A stretch of 55,042 nucleotides of DNA from assembly GCF_001574435.1 (NCBI RefSeq), contig NZ_LOCN01000008.1, forward strand, positions 1 through 55,042, given 5' to 3'. The stretch comes from Moritella sp. JT01 (lineage in GTDB: Bacteria > Pseudomonadota > Gammaproteobacteria > Enterobacterales > Moritellaceae). This document shows positions 36,280-44,647 of the stretch, piece after piece (position 1 is the stretch's first letter; each line of letters opens with the position of its first letter). The position numbers were made by a program, and so were the translations under genes. The notes beneath the pieces were generated by a model. The model was not told the DNA's origin and made no database searches. It saw only the letters and a program-made list of their open reading frames with translations.

Positions 36280-37191
36280 CTATTTGTCTTTTTTACATAG
36301 CGGGAAGCCTAGCGCTTCACGAGATGCGTAATACGCTTCAGCAACACCTTTAGAAAGGGTTCGGATACGTAAAATATAGCGTTGACGCTCAGTCACAGAG
36401 ATTGCATGACGTGCATCTAGCATATTAAATGCGTGGCCTGCATCAAGAATACGTTCGTATGCTGGTAGCGGTAGCGGCACTTCTAAATCTAGCAGCTTTT
36501 GCGCTTCTTTTTCACTTTCATCAAAGAGAGTAAATAGGAAATCAACATTTGCATGCTCGAAGTTGTAAGTAGACTGCTCAACTTCATTTTGGTGGAAAAT
36601 GTCACCGTATTTAACGGTGCCCAGTGGACCGTCTGTCCATACTAGGTCATAGACGCTGTCTACTTCTTGGATATACATCGCAAGACGTTCAAGACCATAA
36701 GTCATTTCACCAGTAACTGGTTTACACTCGATACCGCCAACTGCTTGGAAATAAGTAAATTGCGATACTTCCATACCATTTAGCCAGATTTCCCAACCTA
36801 GACCCCAGGCACCCAATGTTGGATTTTCCCAGTTATCTTCAACGAAGCGGATGTCATGAACTAATGGATCAAGACCAACTTCTTTCAGTGAGTCCAAGTA
36901 TAATTCTTGGATATTAGCTGGCGATGGTTTTAGCACTACTTGGAACTGATAGTAGTGTTGTAAACGGTTCGGATTTTCACCATAACGGCCATCGGTAGGA
37001 CGACGTGATGGTTGAACATAAGCAAATGCCATTGGCTCTGGACCTAATGAACGTAAAAACGTCATTGGGTGAGAGGTGCCGGCACCTACTTCCATATCGA
37101 ATGGTTGTACAATCGCACAACCTTGGCGAGCCCAGTAATCCTGCAGTGCTAGGATCAGCCCTTGAAAGGTTTTAACATTATATTTTGACAT
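36280..37191 (-). CDS. glyQ: Glycyl-tRNA synthetase alpha subunit
   Basis: GlyQ carries the catalytic class II core that activates glycine. The frame is open from 37224, but ATG 37191 ([25 protein letters not shown]) matches the E. coli start and gives 303 residues, the family length. Conserved stretches include [27 protein letters not shown]-type sequence and [18 protein letters not shown]. The 203-base gap upstream to tusA has no ORF. A CGCGAATAT inverted repeat at about 37354-37381 lies in it. Confidence 0.96.
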   Translation of the reverse strand: MSKYNVKTFQGLILALQDYWARQGCAIVQPFDMEVGAGTSHPMTFLRSLGPEPMAFAYVQPSRRPTDGRYGENPNRLQHYYQFQVVLKPSPANIQELYLDSLKEVGLDPLVHDIRFVEDNWENPTLGAWGLGWEIWLNGMEVSQFTYFQAVGGIECKPVTGEMTYGLERLAMYIQEVDSVYDLVWTDGPLGTVKYGDIFHQNEVEQSTYNFEHANVDFLFTLFDESEKEAQKLLDLEVPLPLPAYERILDAGHAFNMLDARHAISVTERQRYILRIRTLSKGVAEAYYASREALGFPLCKKDK

Positions 37192-37394
37192 GATATCTGC
37201 ACAATAAAGCAAAGAAATAATCATTAAAGTATACCTGCTGCGCAGATATGAATATAGGATAAATTACAATATTTCGCATTGTTAGTGTGGTTTTTTCAGG
37301 TATTTTAGCTAGGTAAGCAAGTCTTCGGCAGAAAGTTGGCAGGGTATAGGGGAGACGCGAATATACCTTGTTGATATTCGCGTATATCGAGTGG

Positions 37395-37643
37395 CTAATT
37401 TACACCTTTTTTAATCAAGTATTGATACGGTAAATGATCCGTCTGACTCGCCACTAAGGTGTGATCCATAAACTGACAAAAACTGGGGATATCTCGCACT
37501 GTCGCGGGGTCGTCTGCAAGTATTAATAACGTTTGACCATCCTCTAGTTTCCTCACTGTTTTTCTTACCATCATTACAGGTTCTGGACAGCGTAAACCGA
37601 GGGCATCTAGTTCATGTTCTGGATCGGAAAATAATGAGTTCAT
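37395..37643 (-). CDS. tusA: Sulfurtransferase TusA
   Basis: TusA accepts sulfur from IscS and passes it through the Tus relay for 2-thiouridine formation in tRNA. In other settings it shapes sulfur and molybdenum-cofactor balance. The 82-residue protein is nearly superimposable on E. coli TusA: the persulfide cysteine Cys19 in [16 protein letters not shown], then [14 protein letters not shown]. It precedes glyQS in the same direction but is separated by 203 bases. Confidence 0.95.
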   Translation of the reverse strand: MNSLFSDPEHELDALGLRCPEPVMMVRKTVRKLEDGQTLLILADDPATVRDIPSFCQFMDHTLVASQTDHLPYQYLIKKGVN

Positions 37644-37797
37644 CAGGCTTTCTCTATGTGGTCAATATACGTAAATAGACTAATATTAATGAGTGATTGT
37701 AATTATATATTGGTAAATCACCATTATGTTGTTAAATTGTTAATGATCGCGCAATATTCGTTTTGCGCCGTTAAGTAACCATCAACAAGGAGTGTGT

Positions 37798-38010
37798 ATG
37801 TTACTACAAGCCAGTGGCAGACTAAAAGTATATTCTTCAATCGCTTTTTTTGCTTTATTAATCATGCTTATGGAAGTGCCTATTGCTGATACAGGTACTT
37901 GGCTAGGGGTGCTGAGTATTGTTGGGATCGCAGTTTGGGTGGAATTAAGTGATTATTTTGTTGAAGAAGATAAAGCGGAAAAAACCAAACACGACGACGA
38001 AAATAAATAA
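37798..38010 (+). CDS. Small two-helix membrane protein of unknown function
   Basis: I do not recognise the family. The 70 residues show two hydrophobic helices, about 11-27 and 34-52, then a highly charged C-terminal tail rich in Asp, Glu and Lys (EEDKAEKTKHDDENK) that is probably cytoplasmic. The start is taken as the ATG at 37798 behind an AAGGAG ribosome site. A GTG two codons upstream is also in frame. A clear terminator follows. It is divergent from tusA and lies before the bacterioferritin genes, but the terminator separates it from them. Confidence 0.75.
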   Translation: MLLQASGRLKVYSSIAFFALLIMLMEVPIADTGTWLGVLSIVGIAVWVELSDYFVEEDKAEKTKHDDENK

Positions 38011-38042
38011 CAAAACAGAGGGCATATACCCTCTGTTTTGTT
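38009..38042. terminator. Terminator after the small membrane protein
   Basis: AACAAAACAGAGGG-CATATA-CCCTCTGTTTTGTT is a long near-perfect hairpin immediately downstream of the stop codon, with a T-rich 3' arm. It isolates the small gene from the bacterioferritin operon. Confidence 0.8.
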
Positions 38043-38064
38043 ATCTTGCCTGCAATTTCTGTTC

Positions 38065-38093
38065 TTGAAATTGTAAAACTTAAATTGTTATCT
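38065..38093 (+). promoter_or_regulatory. Candidate promoter of the bacterioferritin genes
   Basis: TTGAAA (38065-38070), 17 bases, then TTATCT (38088-38093) lies about 37 bases upstream of the first bacterioferritin ATG. The -10 is imperfect, so this is tentative. No convincing Fur box overlaps it. Confidence 0.35.
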
Positions 38094-38129
38094 AAGCTTA
38101 ATTCTACTATCTGTTTATTGGAGTTAGTT

Positions 38130-38603
38130 ATGAAAGGCAACACTAAGGTACTCGCGAGTTTAAATGGTTTATTGCACAATGAATTGGCTGCCATTGATCA
38201 GTATTTTACTCATTCCCGTATGTATCAAGACTGGGGTTTAGAAAAACTCTATCACCAAATTAATCATGAAATGCAAGAAGAGATCACCCACGCCGACGCG
38301 CTTATAAAACGTATCTTATTTCTGGAAGGCATACCGAATTTAAAAGACCGCCGAGATCTACTGATCGGAAATGATGTCCCGAGCATGTTAGCAAACGATT
38401 TAGTATTAGAAATGGAAGTCGTTACAGCGCTTAAAGCCAGCATTAAGTTATGTGAAGCTGAAGGAGATTATCAAACACGTGAAGTACTCTTACCCTTGTT
38501 GGCAGATACAGAAGAAGATCATGTTTATTGGTTAGAGCAGCAGTTAGGTCTGATCCATAAAATTAGTGTAGAAAACTATATTCAATCCCATATCGAGAGC
38601 TAA
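38130..38603 (+). CDS. bfr: Bacterioferritin, ferroxidase-type subunit
   Basis: Bacterioferritins form 24-subunit shells that oxidise and store iron. This 157-residue subunit keeps the di-iron ferroxidase ligands Glu18, Glu51, His54 and Glu94. The last pair, EEDH (Glu128/His131), is shifted by one inserted residue relative to E. coli. The heme-ligand methionine (Met52 of E. coli) is Ile52 here, so it probably does not bind heme between subunits. The frame is open from 38046, but ATG 38130 (MKGNTKVLASLN) with a GGAG site matches the family start. A second, complementary subunit follows 47 bases later. Confidence 0.93.
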   Translation: MKGNTKVLASLNGLLHNELAAIDQYFTHSRMYQDWGLEKLYHQINHEMQEEITHADALIKRILFLEGIPNLKDRRDLLIGNDVPSMLANDLVLEMEVVTALKASIKLCEAEGDYQTREVLLPLLADTEEDHVYWLEQQLGLIHKISVENYIQSHIES

Positions 38604-38650
38604 GCAAGCGTTAAGTCAGTTACAGTTAAATCATTATTAAGGAACTATTT

Positions 38651-39115
38651 ATGCAAGGCGACAACCATATATTGACTCTGTTAAATAAAGCGTTAGCGTG
38701 TAAATTAGTGGCGATTAATCAGTATTTTTTGCATGCCCGTATGTATCGAAATTGGGGATTGGAACATCTAGATAAGGCAGACTATAAGCAATCTATTTTA
38801 AAAATGAAACAAGCGGATAAATTTATAAATAGGATTTTATTTTTACAAGGGTTACCTAACTTACAAGACTTAGGACGTCTGGCAATTGGTGAGGATGCGC
38901 CAGAAATGTTGCACCTTAATATGGAACTAGAACTGAGTATTCGGGTGGTATTACAAACCTTAATTGCGGAATGTGAAAAGAGCCAAGATTACATTAGTCG
39001 AGATCTCGCCGCTGACATACTGGAAGAAGTAGAAGAACAAATCGATTGGATTGAAAGCCAGGAGTATTTGATCCGTCACGCTGGTTTAGATAACTATTTA
39101 CAGTCACAGATGTAA
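38651..39115 (+). CDS. bfr: Bacterioferritin, heme-type subunit lacking the ferroxidase centre
   Basis: This 154-residue bacterioferritin retains the heme ligand Met52 but has lost most di-iron ligands: Lys18 for Glu, Lys51 for Glu, Gln54 for His, Val127 for Glu and Gln130 for His. Only Glu94 remains. It should bind heme but not oxidise iron itself. With the preceding ferroxidase-type subunit it likely builds a mixed shell, as in two-subunit bacterioferritins of Neisseria and Pseudomonas. It is convergent with bfd, whose product donates electrons to the heme for iron release. Confidence 0.93.
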   Translation: MQGDNHILTLLNKALACKLVAINQYFLHARMYRNWGLEHLDKADYKQSILKMKQADKFINRILFLQGLPNLQDLGRLAIGEDAPEMLHLNMELELSIRVVLQTLIAECEKSQDYISRDLAADILEEVEEQIDWIESQEYLIRHAGLDNYLQSQM

Positions 39116-39139
39116 TTGTGAATGGTTTTATCTGTGTGA

Positions 39140-39334
39140 TTAAGCAACCTGTGGATGTTGTTGCGCTTGTTTGATTAAGGTCTGATTTAAGATCTTTTTC
39201 GCACATTGGCAACACTTGCCACACTGACTACCGATACCAAGCTCAGTGCTTAATTCTTTCATTGTTGTCACACCTTCATCAATGCTCTTAATTAGCTGTT
39301 TATCGGTAATACCGCGACAAATACATACGTACAT
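39140..39334 (-). CDS. bfd: Bacterioferritin-associated ferredoxin
   Basis: Bfd is a [2Fe-2S] protein that reduces bacterioferritin heme to mobilise stored iron. The 64 residues, equal to E. coli Bfd, carry the cluster cysteines as CIC (Cys4, Cys6) and CGKC (Cys38, Cys41), with additional Cys42 and Cys44. The frame is open to 39409, but ATG 39334 (MYVCICRGITDKQL) is the family start. It is convergent with the two bfr genes and has a Fur-like box upstream. Confidence 0.93.
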   Translation of the reverse strand: MYVCICRGITDKQLIKSIDEGVTTMKELSTELGIGSQCGKCCQCAKKILNQTLIKQAQQHPQVA

Positions 39335-39370
39335 AAATAACCACTCTGGGCTTGAATTTATGTCGATGTT

Positions 39371-39394
39371 AATATGAATGAGAATGATTATCAA
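39371..39394 (-). promoter_or_regulatory. Putative Fur box upstream of bfd
   Basis: On the minus strand the sequence TTGATAATCATTCTCATTCA resembles the Fur consensus GATAATGATAATCATTATC. It lies about 40-60 bases upstream of the bfd ATG, in the gap after the AraC-type regulator gene. Iron-repressed expression of bfd is known in other bacteria. Here it is inferred from the motif. Confidence 0.6.
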
Positions 39395-39398
39395 GCCG

Positions 39399-40376
39399 CT
39401 AAACGACAAAAACCTTGGCTTTCACCATGTCTCGATATTGTTTTGGAGCCATATCAAAGTGTTGCTGGAATTTTTTTTTGAAATAATAAGCGTCACGAAA
39501 ACCGACTTGTTCGGCGACATCACACATAGTTAGGCCAAAGTCGCGTAATAGCACTTGTGCAGTTTCTAGTCTCAGGGTTAACAGGAACTGATTTGGGGTT
39601 TGTCCCACTTGTTCTTTGAAGCGGCGATTGAAAGTGCGTAGTGGTAATTGACAAACATCGGCAACTATTTGATTAGTAATGACGTTAGCCATATTACGCT
39701 GCATCCAATCTTGTGCGAAGGCTATCGATTCATCAAATTGTACTTGGCCGCCAATTTGGTAGAAAGGTTGCTGCTGAGTACGTGATATTTCATGGGAGAA
39801 ATGATTTTCAATGACGCTCGCTATTTTCTTACCAAACATTTCATTAATTAAAAACAACATCATTTCTGATTGCGAGTTAATACTGCCTGCACAATATAAA
39901 CCGTTTGCGGCAGTGATAGAGGCTTGACGATTGAGTTTGACTTGTGGGTATTGTTGGCTAAATTGATCGTAAAAATACCAGTGTGTTGTTGCGGGTAGGC
40001 CATCAAGTAATCCAGCTTCTGCTAACCAGCAAACTCCGGTACCAGTCGATAGTATTTTCGCGCCTTGGTTATATTGTCGATGTAACCACGGAATGATTTC
40101 TTTCTGTTTAATAATTGATACTAAAGGGTTTCCCCACATAGGCGGAAAGATAACAAGATCAAATTCTTGCTCGCAGGAAAAAGTTAGATCGGGTTGTAAA
40201 CGTAACCCTGCGGTGAGTGATTTAGCCTCTAAACTGGTCGAAATTAATTTTATTTCTAACGGATCTTGATGCTGGGTTTTTCGGTCGCGTAAGCGAGAGG
40301 CGCCGGATAGCATTTCTGCGGCTAAGGAGATCCCAGTGACTAATGCTTTATCATAAAGTACAAATCCAATTTTCAT
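39399..40376 (-). CDS. GlxA-family AraC-type transcriptional regulator
   Basis: The 325-residue protein joins an N-terminal DJ-1/PfpI-like domain (about residues 1-190, with a GTGVCWLAEAGLLDG nucleophile-elbow region) to a C-terminal AraC DNA-binding domain with two helix-turn-helices (about 225-320, ending KKFQQHFDMAPKQYRDM). This is the GlxA layout. Such regulators respond to small metabolites, and the ligand here is unknown. It is divergent from the fabY-class gene across a gap with two perfect inverted repeats, which may be its operators. Confidence 0.88.
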   Translation of the reverse strand: MKIGFVLYDKALVTGISLAAEMLSGASRLRDRKTQHQDPLEIKLISTSLEAKSLTAGLRLQPDLTFSCEQEFDLVIFPPMWGNPLVSIIKQKEIIPWLHRQYNQGAKILSTGTGVCWLAEAGLLDGLPATTHWYFYDQFSQQYPQVKLNRQASITAANGLYCAGSINSQSEMMLFLINEMFGKKIASVIENHFSHEISRTQQQPFYQIGGQVQFDESIAFAQDWMQRNMANVITNQIVADVCQLPLRTFNRRFKEQVGQTPNQFLLTLRLETAQVLLRDFGLTMCDVAEQVGFRDAYYFKKKFQQHFDMAPKQYRDMVKAKVFVV

Positions 40377-40469
40377 ATCAAGCTCCCATTCTGTTGCGTT
40401 CTAAACTTAGTATATCTATTTGTTTATGGTTCTGTACCTTGATTTTATAGGCTTAAAATCTACATTGGC

Positions 40470-40486
40470 ATAACCATCATGGTTAT
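40470..40486. promoter_or_regulatory. Inverted repeat, possible operator
   Basis: ATAACCAT-C-ATGGTTAT is a perfect 8-bp inverted repeat with a one-base centre, between the divergent GlxA-type regulator and the fabY-class gene. Operator function is inferred from position and symmetry. Confidence 0.45.
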
Positions 40487-40518
40487 TGGCACAGTTGAAA
40501 GTGTATTGTTAGTATAAC

Positions 40519-40537
40519 TTGCTAGACTATCTAGCAA
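40519..40537. promoter_or_regulatory. Second inverted repeat, possible operator
   Basis: TTGCTAGA-CTA-TCTAGCAA is a perfect 8-bp inverted repeat with a three-base centre, about 30 bases upstream of the fabY-class ATG. It could be a repressor operator overlapping the promoter or a hairpin in the leader. Confidence 0.45.
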
Positions 40538-40567
40538 TAGCTGAGATTCGAATTGAGATGTAATAAA

Positions 40568-42418
40568 ATGGCAAAGTTACCGTTAATTGTTGGTTTAGGT
40601 GGAATTAATGCAGCCGGACGTAGTTCTGGTTTCCACAGTTATAAGCGTTTAGTGTGTGATGTCCTGAAAGAAGATGTCATGGCCAGTACTTGGCAAGACC
40701 TCGCGCAGCGTATGGGATTAGATACTAACGATATTAATGCTGACATTATTGCCCAGATTAAAGCGGGTACGTTAGTGCGCCGTACCACTACATTTGTTCC
40801 TGAAGCCGTACCTTTTCAGCGTAAAGCTAAATTAGCGCCAGGTGCAGCGCCAATTACATTTCAATTGAAAAAATCTAAATTACCACAGACGATTCCAGCG
40901 AATTGGTCACTTACCGACGTGGATAATAAAACCGTTGAAGTTGTTGTTGAGGGTGAATTCGAGGCGTTAGTTCATGACACCATTACTTATCCAGTATCAA
41001 GTGCCGGTAATATTCCTACGGGCTTTGACTTAGATAAATTATACAATTCACGTTCGCACCCTCGTGGTTTGAAACTCACAGTATATGGTGCATCCGATGC
41101 GCTAAATTCTTTGGGCATTGATTGGGATAGCATACTTAACTTAATTAACCCTGATGAAGTATCTGTTTATGCTGGTAGTGCATTAGGGCAAGTAGACGAA
41201 AATTCATTTGGCGGCATGCTTTCTGCCTATTTTAAAGGCGGTCGTGTCAGCTCTAAAATGATGGCAATGGCGTTAGCCGAAATGCCTGCTGATTTCATTA
41301 ATAGTTATGTGATCAACAGTGCTGGTACTACCGGCACCAACATGGGCGCTTGTGCGAGTTTCTTATATAACTTGCGTCAGGGGATGTTAGATATTCAGTC
41401 TGGCAAGTCAAAAGTCGCTATCGTGGGAAACGCTGAAGCACCTGTTGAAACTGGAGTCATGGAGGGGTTCCGCGTGATGGGGGCCTTGGCTGAAGATGAT
41501 CAGTTAAAAGCATTGGATAACAGTGATACGGTTGATAATCGCCGCGCCTGTCGTCCATTCTCATCGAATGCAGGGTTTACGATGGCAGAGTCAGCGCAAT
41601 TTGTGGTGTTGATGGATGATGAACTTGCATTAGAGCTGGGTGTGTCTATTTATGGCTCTGTTGCCGATGTATTTATTAATGCCGATGCTAATAAAAAATC
41701 AATTTCAGCGCCGGGCATTGGTAACTATGTGACCGTCGCAAAAGCCACCGCATTAGCGAAAGCAATTTTAGGCGAAGCAGGTTTACAACATACTTTTGTA
41801 CAGGCGCATGGTACCGGAACACCACAAAACCGCGTGACTGAAAGCCATATTTTGAGTGAAGTCGCGACCAGTTTTAATATTAAAAATTGGCCTGTGACGG
41901 CAATTAAATCTTATGTCGGTCATTCTATGGGCGCTGCTGCAGGTGATCAATTAGTCGCCTCACTCGGTGTTTGGCAGCACGGCTGGATCCCAGGGATTAA
42001 AACCATTGATCATATTGCCGATGACGTACATCAGACCAACTTGAATATCTTAACTGACCACAAGTTTGTTGGTGATAAAGGTCAAGAAATGAAAGCGGTG
42101 ATCTTAAATGCTAAAGGCTTTGGTGGTAATAATGCCAGTGGTTTGGTGTTATCACCTCAGCAAACATTAACCATGCTCGAAGCTAAATACGGTAAGTCGG
42201 TAGTAAGCGCTTACCATGAAAAAAATAATAAGATCCAAAAAACGGCTAAAACGAATGATAACAAGGCTTGTTTTGGCGATGAAAATATCCGTTATGAATT
42301 TGGCAATGCGGTGATTGACGAAAGCGGTGTGAATATCACGACTGAAGAAGTGCGTTTACAAGGCTTTGTAAACGCCATCAAGTTAGCTCAAATTAATCCG
42401 TACCACGATTATAGCTAA
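40568..42418 (+). CDS. fabY: FabY-class beta-ketoacyl-ACP synthase
   Basis: FabY-type condensing enzymes start fatty-acid synthesis in Pseudomonas aeruginosa by joining acetyl-CoA with malonyl-ACP. This 616-residue protein shares their unusual length and N-terminus (LIVGLGGINAAGRSSGFHS). It has a thiolase-fold core with active-site Cys262 (NMGACASF), His414 (AHGTGTPQNRVTES) and His452 (VGHSMGA). The ending LRNLR-free tail (YEFGNAVIDESG) is also family-like. Assignment rests on remembered resemblance. Its exact role beside any FabH cannot be judged here. The frame allows a TTG start at 40553, but ATG 40568 gives MAKLPLIVG. Confidence 0.82.
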   Translation: MAKLPLIVGLGGINAAGRSSGFHSYKRLVCDVLKEDVMASTWQDLAQRMGLDTNDINADIIAQIKAGTLVRRTTTFVPEAVPFQRKAKLAPGAAPITFQLKKSKLPQTIPANWSLTDVDNKTVEVVVEGEFEALVHDTITYPVSSAGNIPTGFDLDKLYNSRSHPRGLKLTVYGASDALNSLGIDWDSILNLINPDEVSVYAGSALGQVDENSFGGMLSAYFKGGRVSSKMMAMALAEMPADFINSYVINSAGTTGTNMGACASFLYNLRQGMLDIQSGKSKVAIVGNAEAPVETGVMEGFRVMGALAEDDQLKALDNSDTVDNRRACRPFSSNAGFTMAESAQFVVLMDDELALELGVSIYGSVADVFINADANKKSISAPGIGNYVTVAKATALAKAILGEAGLQHTFVQAHGTGTPQNRVTESHILSEVATSFNIKNWPVTAIKSYVGHSMGAAAGDQLVASLGVWQHGWIPGIKTIDHIADDVHQTNLNILTDHKFVGDKGQEMKAVILNAKGFGGNNASGLVLSPQQTLTMLEAKYGKSVVSAYHEKNNKIQKTAKTNDNKACFGDENIRYEFGNAVIDESGVNITTEEVRLQGFVNAIKLAQINPYHDYS

Positions 42419-42423
42419 TACGT

Positions 42424-44601
42424 TCATGACTCTTGCACGTTACTGCGTGCAGGAGTATCTGCAACGAGATTCATCTCATCTGCCATGATCTGCAACTCTT
42501 CAGTAATTTCTGCAATCTGTTTCAGTTTCTGAATTAATAATAGCGTATGTTTATTATCATCATTTTCATAGCGTTTGAGTAACTTCTCAAGCTCACTAAT
42601 ATAAAAGTTATTATCATTGATTGGCGACAAAATAGTGTTTTTCGTTTGTGCTAACGCCTGAGTAATCATTTGCTCCACTAGGCGTAGGTCTTGTTGTAAT
42701 CTCACATCAATAATTTTATTTCTGTGTACGCCTAATGCAGATAATGCCGATAACATGGCATGGTTCCGACGAGAAATATCGTAAACATGATTCAGTTTAT
42801 GCCGCTTATCGTTAGGCTCAACTTGCATGTCTTTCCAAGAGGCGGTCAAGTGGCTATCTGCTACATAGGCTTTACGGCGCGAAACGCGATACGGTAATTC
42901 ATTGTTTTTCCCTGAGACATATTGATTAATGATCTCGTGAAAGTAAGCCTGATTAGCGGTGATCGCTTCGACCAAATACTTCGGGAATTGCTTATATTGC
43001 CAATTTGGCAGTACTAATTTAACCAGTAGGTAGGCAATACTACAACCCGTTAAGGTATCGATTATACGTGGGAGCGTCACGATATAACCTTGTTGGTAAA
43101 GCACGTTAAAGGCCAGTAATACCAGCAATGTTATATAGGTAACCGCGCGACTGTAATTTTTACGTAAATAATAAAAGAACAAGAATGCCGATATTGCCAA
43201 TAATAATAACTGACTACGTTCTGTCGGGAACAGGTAGAGCAAAATAGCACCGATGATGATGCCCATCAACGTACCTGTGATACGCTGTTTTAATTTAAGT
43301 CGAGTCGCACTGTAACTGGGCTGAAGCACAAATAATGTCGTTAACACCACCCAATATCCATGTAGATCAGAAGCAAAAATAATCCCTATTCCTAATGCGA
43401 TACCGATGGTTAAGCGAATGGCATGGCGGAATACTGGGCTGGATAAGTGTAATGCGTTAGTGAGTCGTTGTTTTATTGATAATCGCTCACGTGGCGCCAT
43501 GACTAAGAATTCATGCTCACTTGTGGGCTCGCTATTAATTAATAGCTCATCAGCCTTGCATAAATTACGAAACAATAATTTTAGCGGGCCAAAGAGTTGC
43601 CATTCCACAGATTTTTCTAATGTCAGCAATTCTTGTTTTAAAATAGCCAATGACCACGTCAGGCCATTATCATGTGCATAAGCTTGCTTGTATAGCGTTG
43701 CATTAGCCCTTTGTGTGCAAGCGTTAGCCAGTTGTTTTAACACCTGCTCAAACCCACTGATAATCAAATCGTTATTTAAATTACGTTTTAGTGAATCATA
43801 ATGAAAATGGCTGGATGTCATTTTTTCATGGAGTTCTTGCGCTTCTTGATAAAGGTGTATCAGGTGTTGAAGTTCATGGGATAGACTTTTATCCATATGG
43901 TAGTCAATGTTAGTACGACATGCCGACATGGCATTGACGATATTAATATTCAACGTCGATAAAGTATGGCGAATGGTTTTATGGTCATGTTTTTTTTGTG
44001 AGAAAAATTTGGCTTTTTCTTGTTGGTATAACCCCAGTGAAAAATAAATGTCAGCTAATTGCTCTCTGATCGGGTTATATAAAGTTACCTTAAGCAGTAC
44101 TGTCGAGATAATAAAATACCAAGCCGCACCGGCAATGAGGAGTAAAGAATAAGGATTAAATTCGACTTCAGTAGTGAGTAACGTTGCGGATTCAGCATCA
44201 TGGCTTAATCCTAGCATGGTATAAACTGCAATCATCAAAGTAGCAAAACTGATGGTGACATAGCGTTTACCTAAGGAACCAAGAATGATGATCGCAAAGC
44301 TAAATAAACAACTGCCAATTAAAAAAAATAAAGGATAAGGGAATAGCAGGCTGACTAATAATGAGGAGACTGCAAAGCAAAATAACGCCAGTAAACTATT
44401 AATAATACGCTGCTTAATGCTGTCATCACCTTCTGAAATTACCGCGGCCACAATACCGAGTACGGCAGTAACTGAAAAGGCCGATAATTCGAGGAAATAG
44501 CCAGGGATCAATAAGGTTATTGATGCTAAAAATGCTTTTAGCGCAATAAAAAAATTACTGTTGGCTGTTAAATAAGTCAGCTTTCGCCATTGCTGTAGCA
44601 T
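42424..44601 (-). CDS. yccS: YccS-type inner-membrane protein (FUSC family)
   Basis: The 725 residues contain two blocks of about five to six membrane helices (roughly 20-170 and 390-530). Cytoplasmic helical regions lie between and after them, as in YccS/YhfK proteins related to aromatic-acid efflux and fusaric-acid resistance transporters. Conserved stretches include ISFATLMIAVYTMLG and the second-block HGYWVVLTTLFVLQPSYSATRLKLKQRI. Function of YccS is not established. It is convergent with the fabY-class gene (5-base gap) and follows the binding-protein gene by 46 bases, so it may be co-transcribed with the two-component operon. Confidence 0.85.
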   Translation of the reverse strand: MLQQWRKLTYLTANSNFFIALKAFLASITLLIPGYFLELSAFSVTAVLGIVAAVISEGDDSIKQRIINSLLALFCFAVSSLLVSLLFPYPLFFLIGSCLFSFAIIILGSLGKRYVTISFATLMIAVYTMLGLSHDAESATLLTTEVEFNPYSLLLIAGAAWYFIISTVLLKVTLYNPIREQLADIYFSLGLYQQEKAKFFSQKKHDHKTIRHTLSTLNINIVNAMSACRTNIDYHMDKSLSHELQHLIHLYQEAQELHEKMTSSHFHYDSLKRNLNNDLIISGFEQVLKQLANACTQRANATLYKQAYAHDNGLTWSLAILKQELLTLEKSVEWQLFGPLKLLFRNLCKADELLINSEPTSEHEFLVMAPRERLSIKQRLTNALHLSSPVFRHAIRLTIGIALGIGIIFASDLHGYWVVLTTLFVLQPSYSATRLKLKQRITGTLMGIIIGAILLYLFPTERSQLLLLAISAFLFFYYLRKNYSRAVTYITLLVLLAFNVLYQQGYIVTLPRIIDTLTGCSIAYLLVKLVLPNWQYKQFPKYLVEAITANQAYFHEIINQYVSGKNNELPYRVSRRKAYVADSHLTASWKDMQVEPNDKRHKLNHVYDISRRNHAMLSALSALGVHRNKIIDVRLQQDLRLVEQMITQALAQTKNTILSPINDNNFYISELEKLLKRYENDDNKHTLLLIQKLKQIAEITEELQIMADEMNLVADTPARSNVQES

Positions 44602-44647
44602 GCGTGATTAGTCCCTTATAAAAATAGTGTTCACGTTGTTCTGTGTT

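Noticed and set aside
37354-37381. CGCGAATAT inverted repeat between tusA and glyQ as a terminator
   Set aside because: Good symmetry, but followed by TCTCCCC rather than a T-run on the minus strand. It may instead be an operator or a leader hairpin.
37880-38194. 104-codon minus-strand open frame
   Set aside because: Crosses the small membrane protein, its terminator and the bacterioferritin start in antisense. No recognisable domain.
42420-42455. TGCACG/CGTGCA hairpin at the fabY-yccS junction as a terminator
   Set aside because: Six-base stem inside the yccS coding end and no T-run on either strand.
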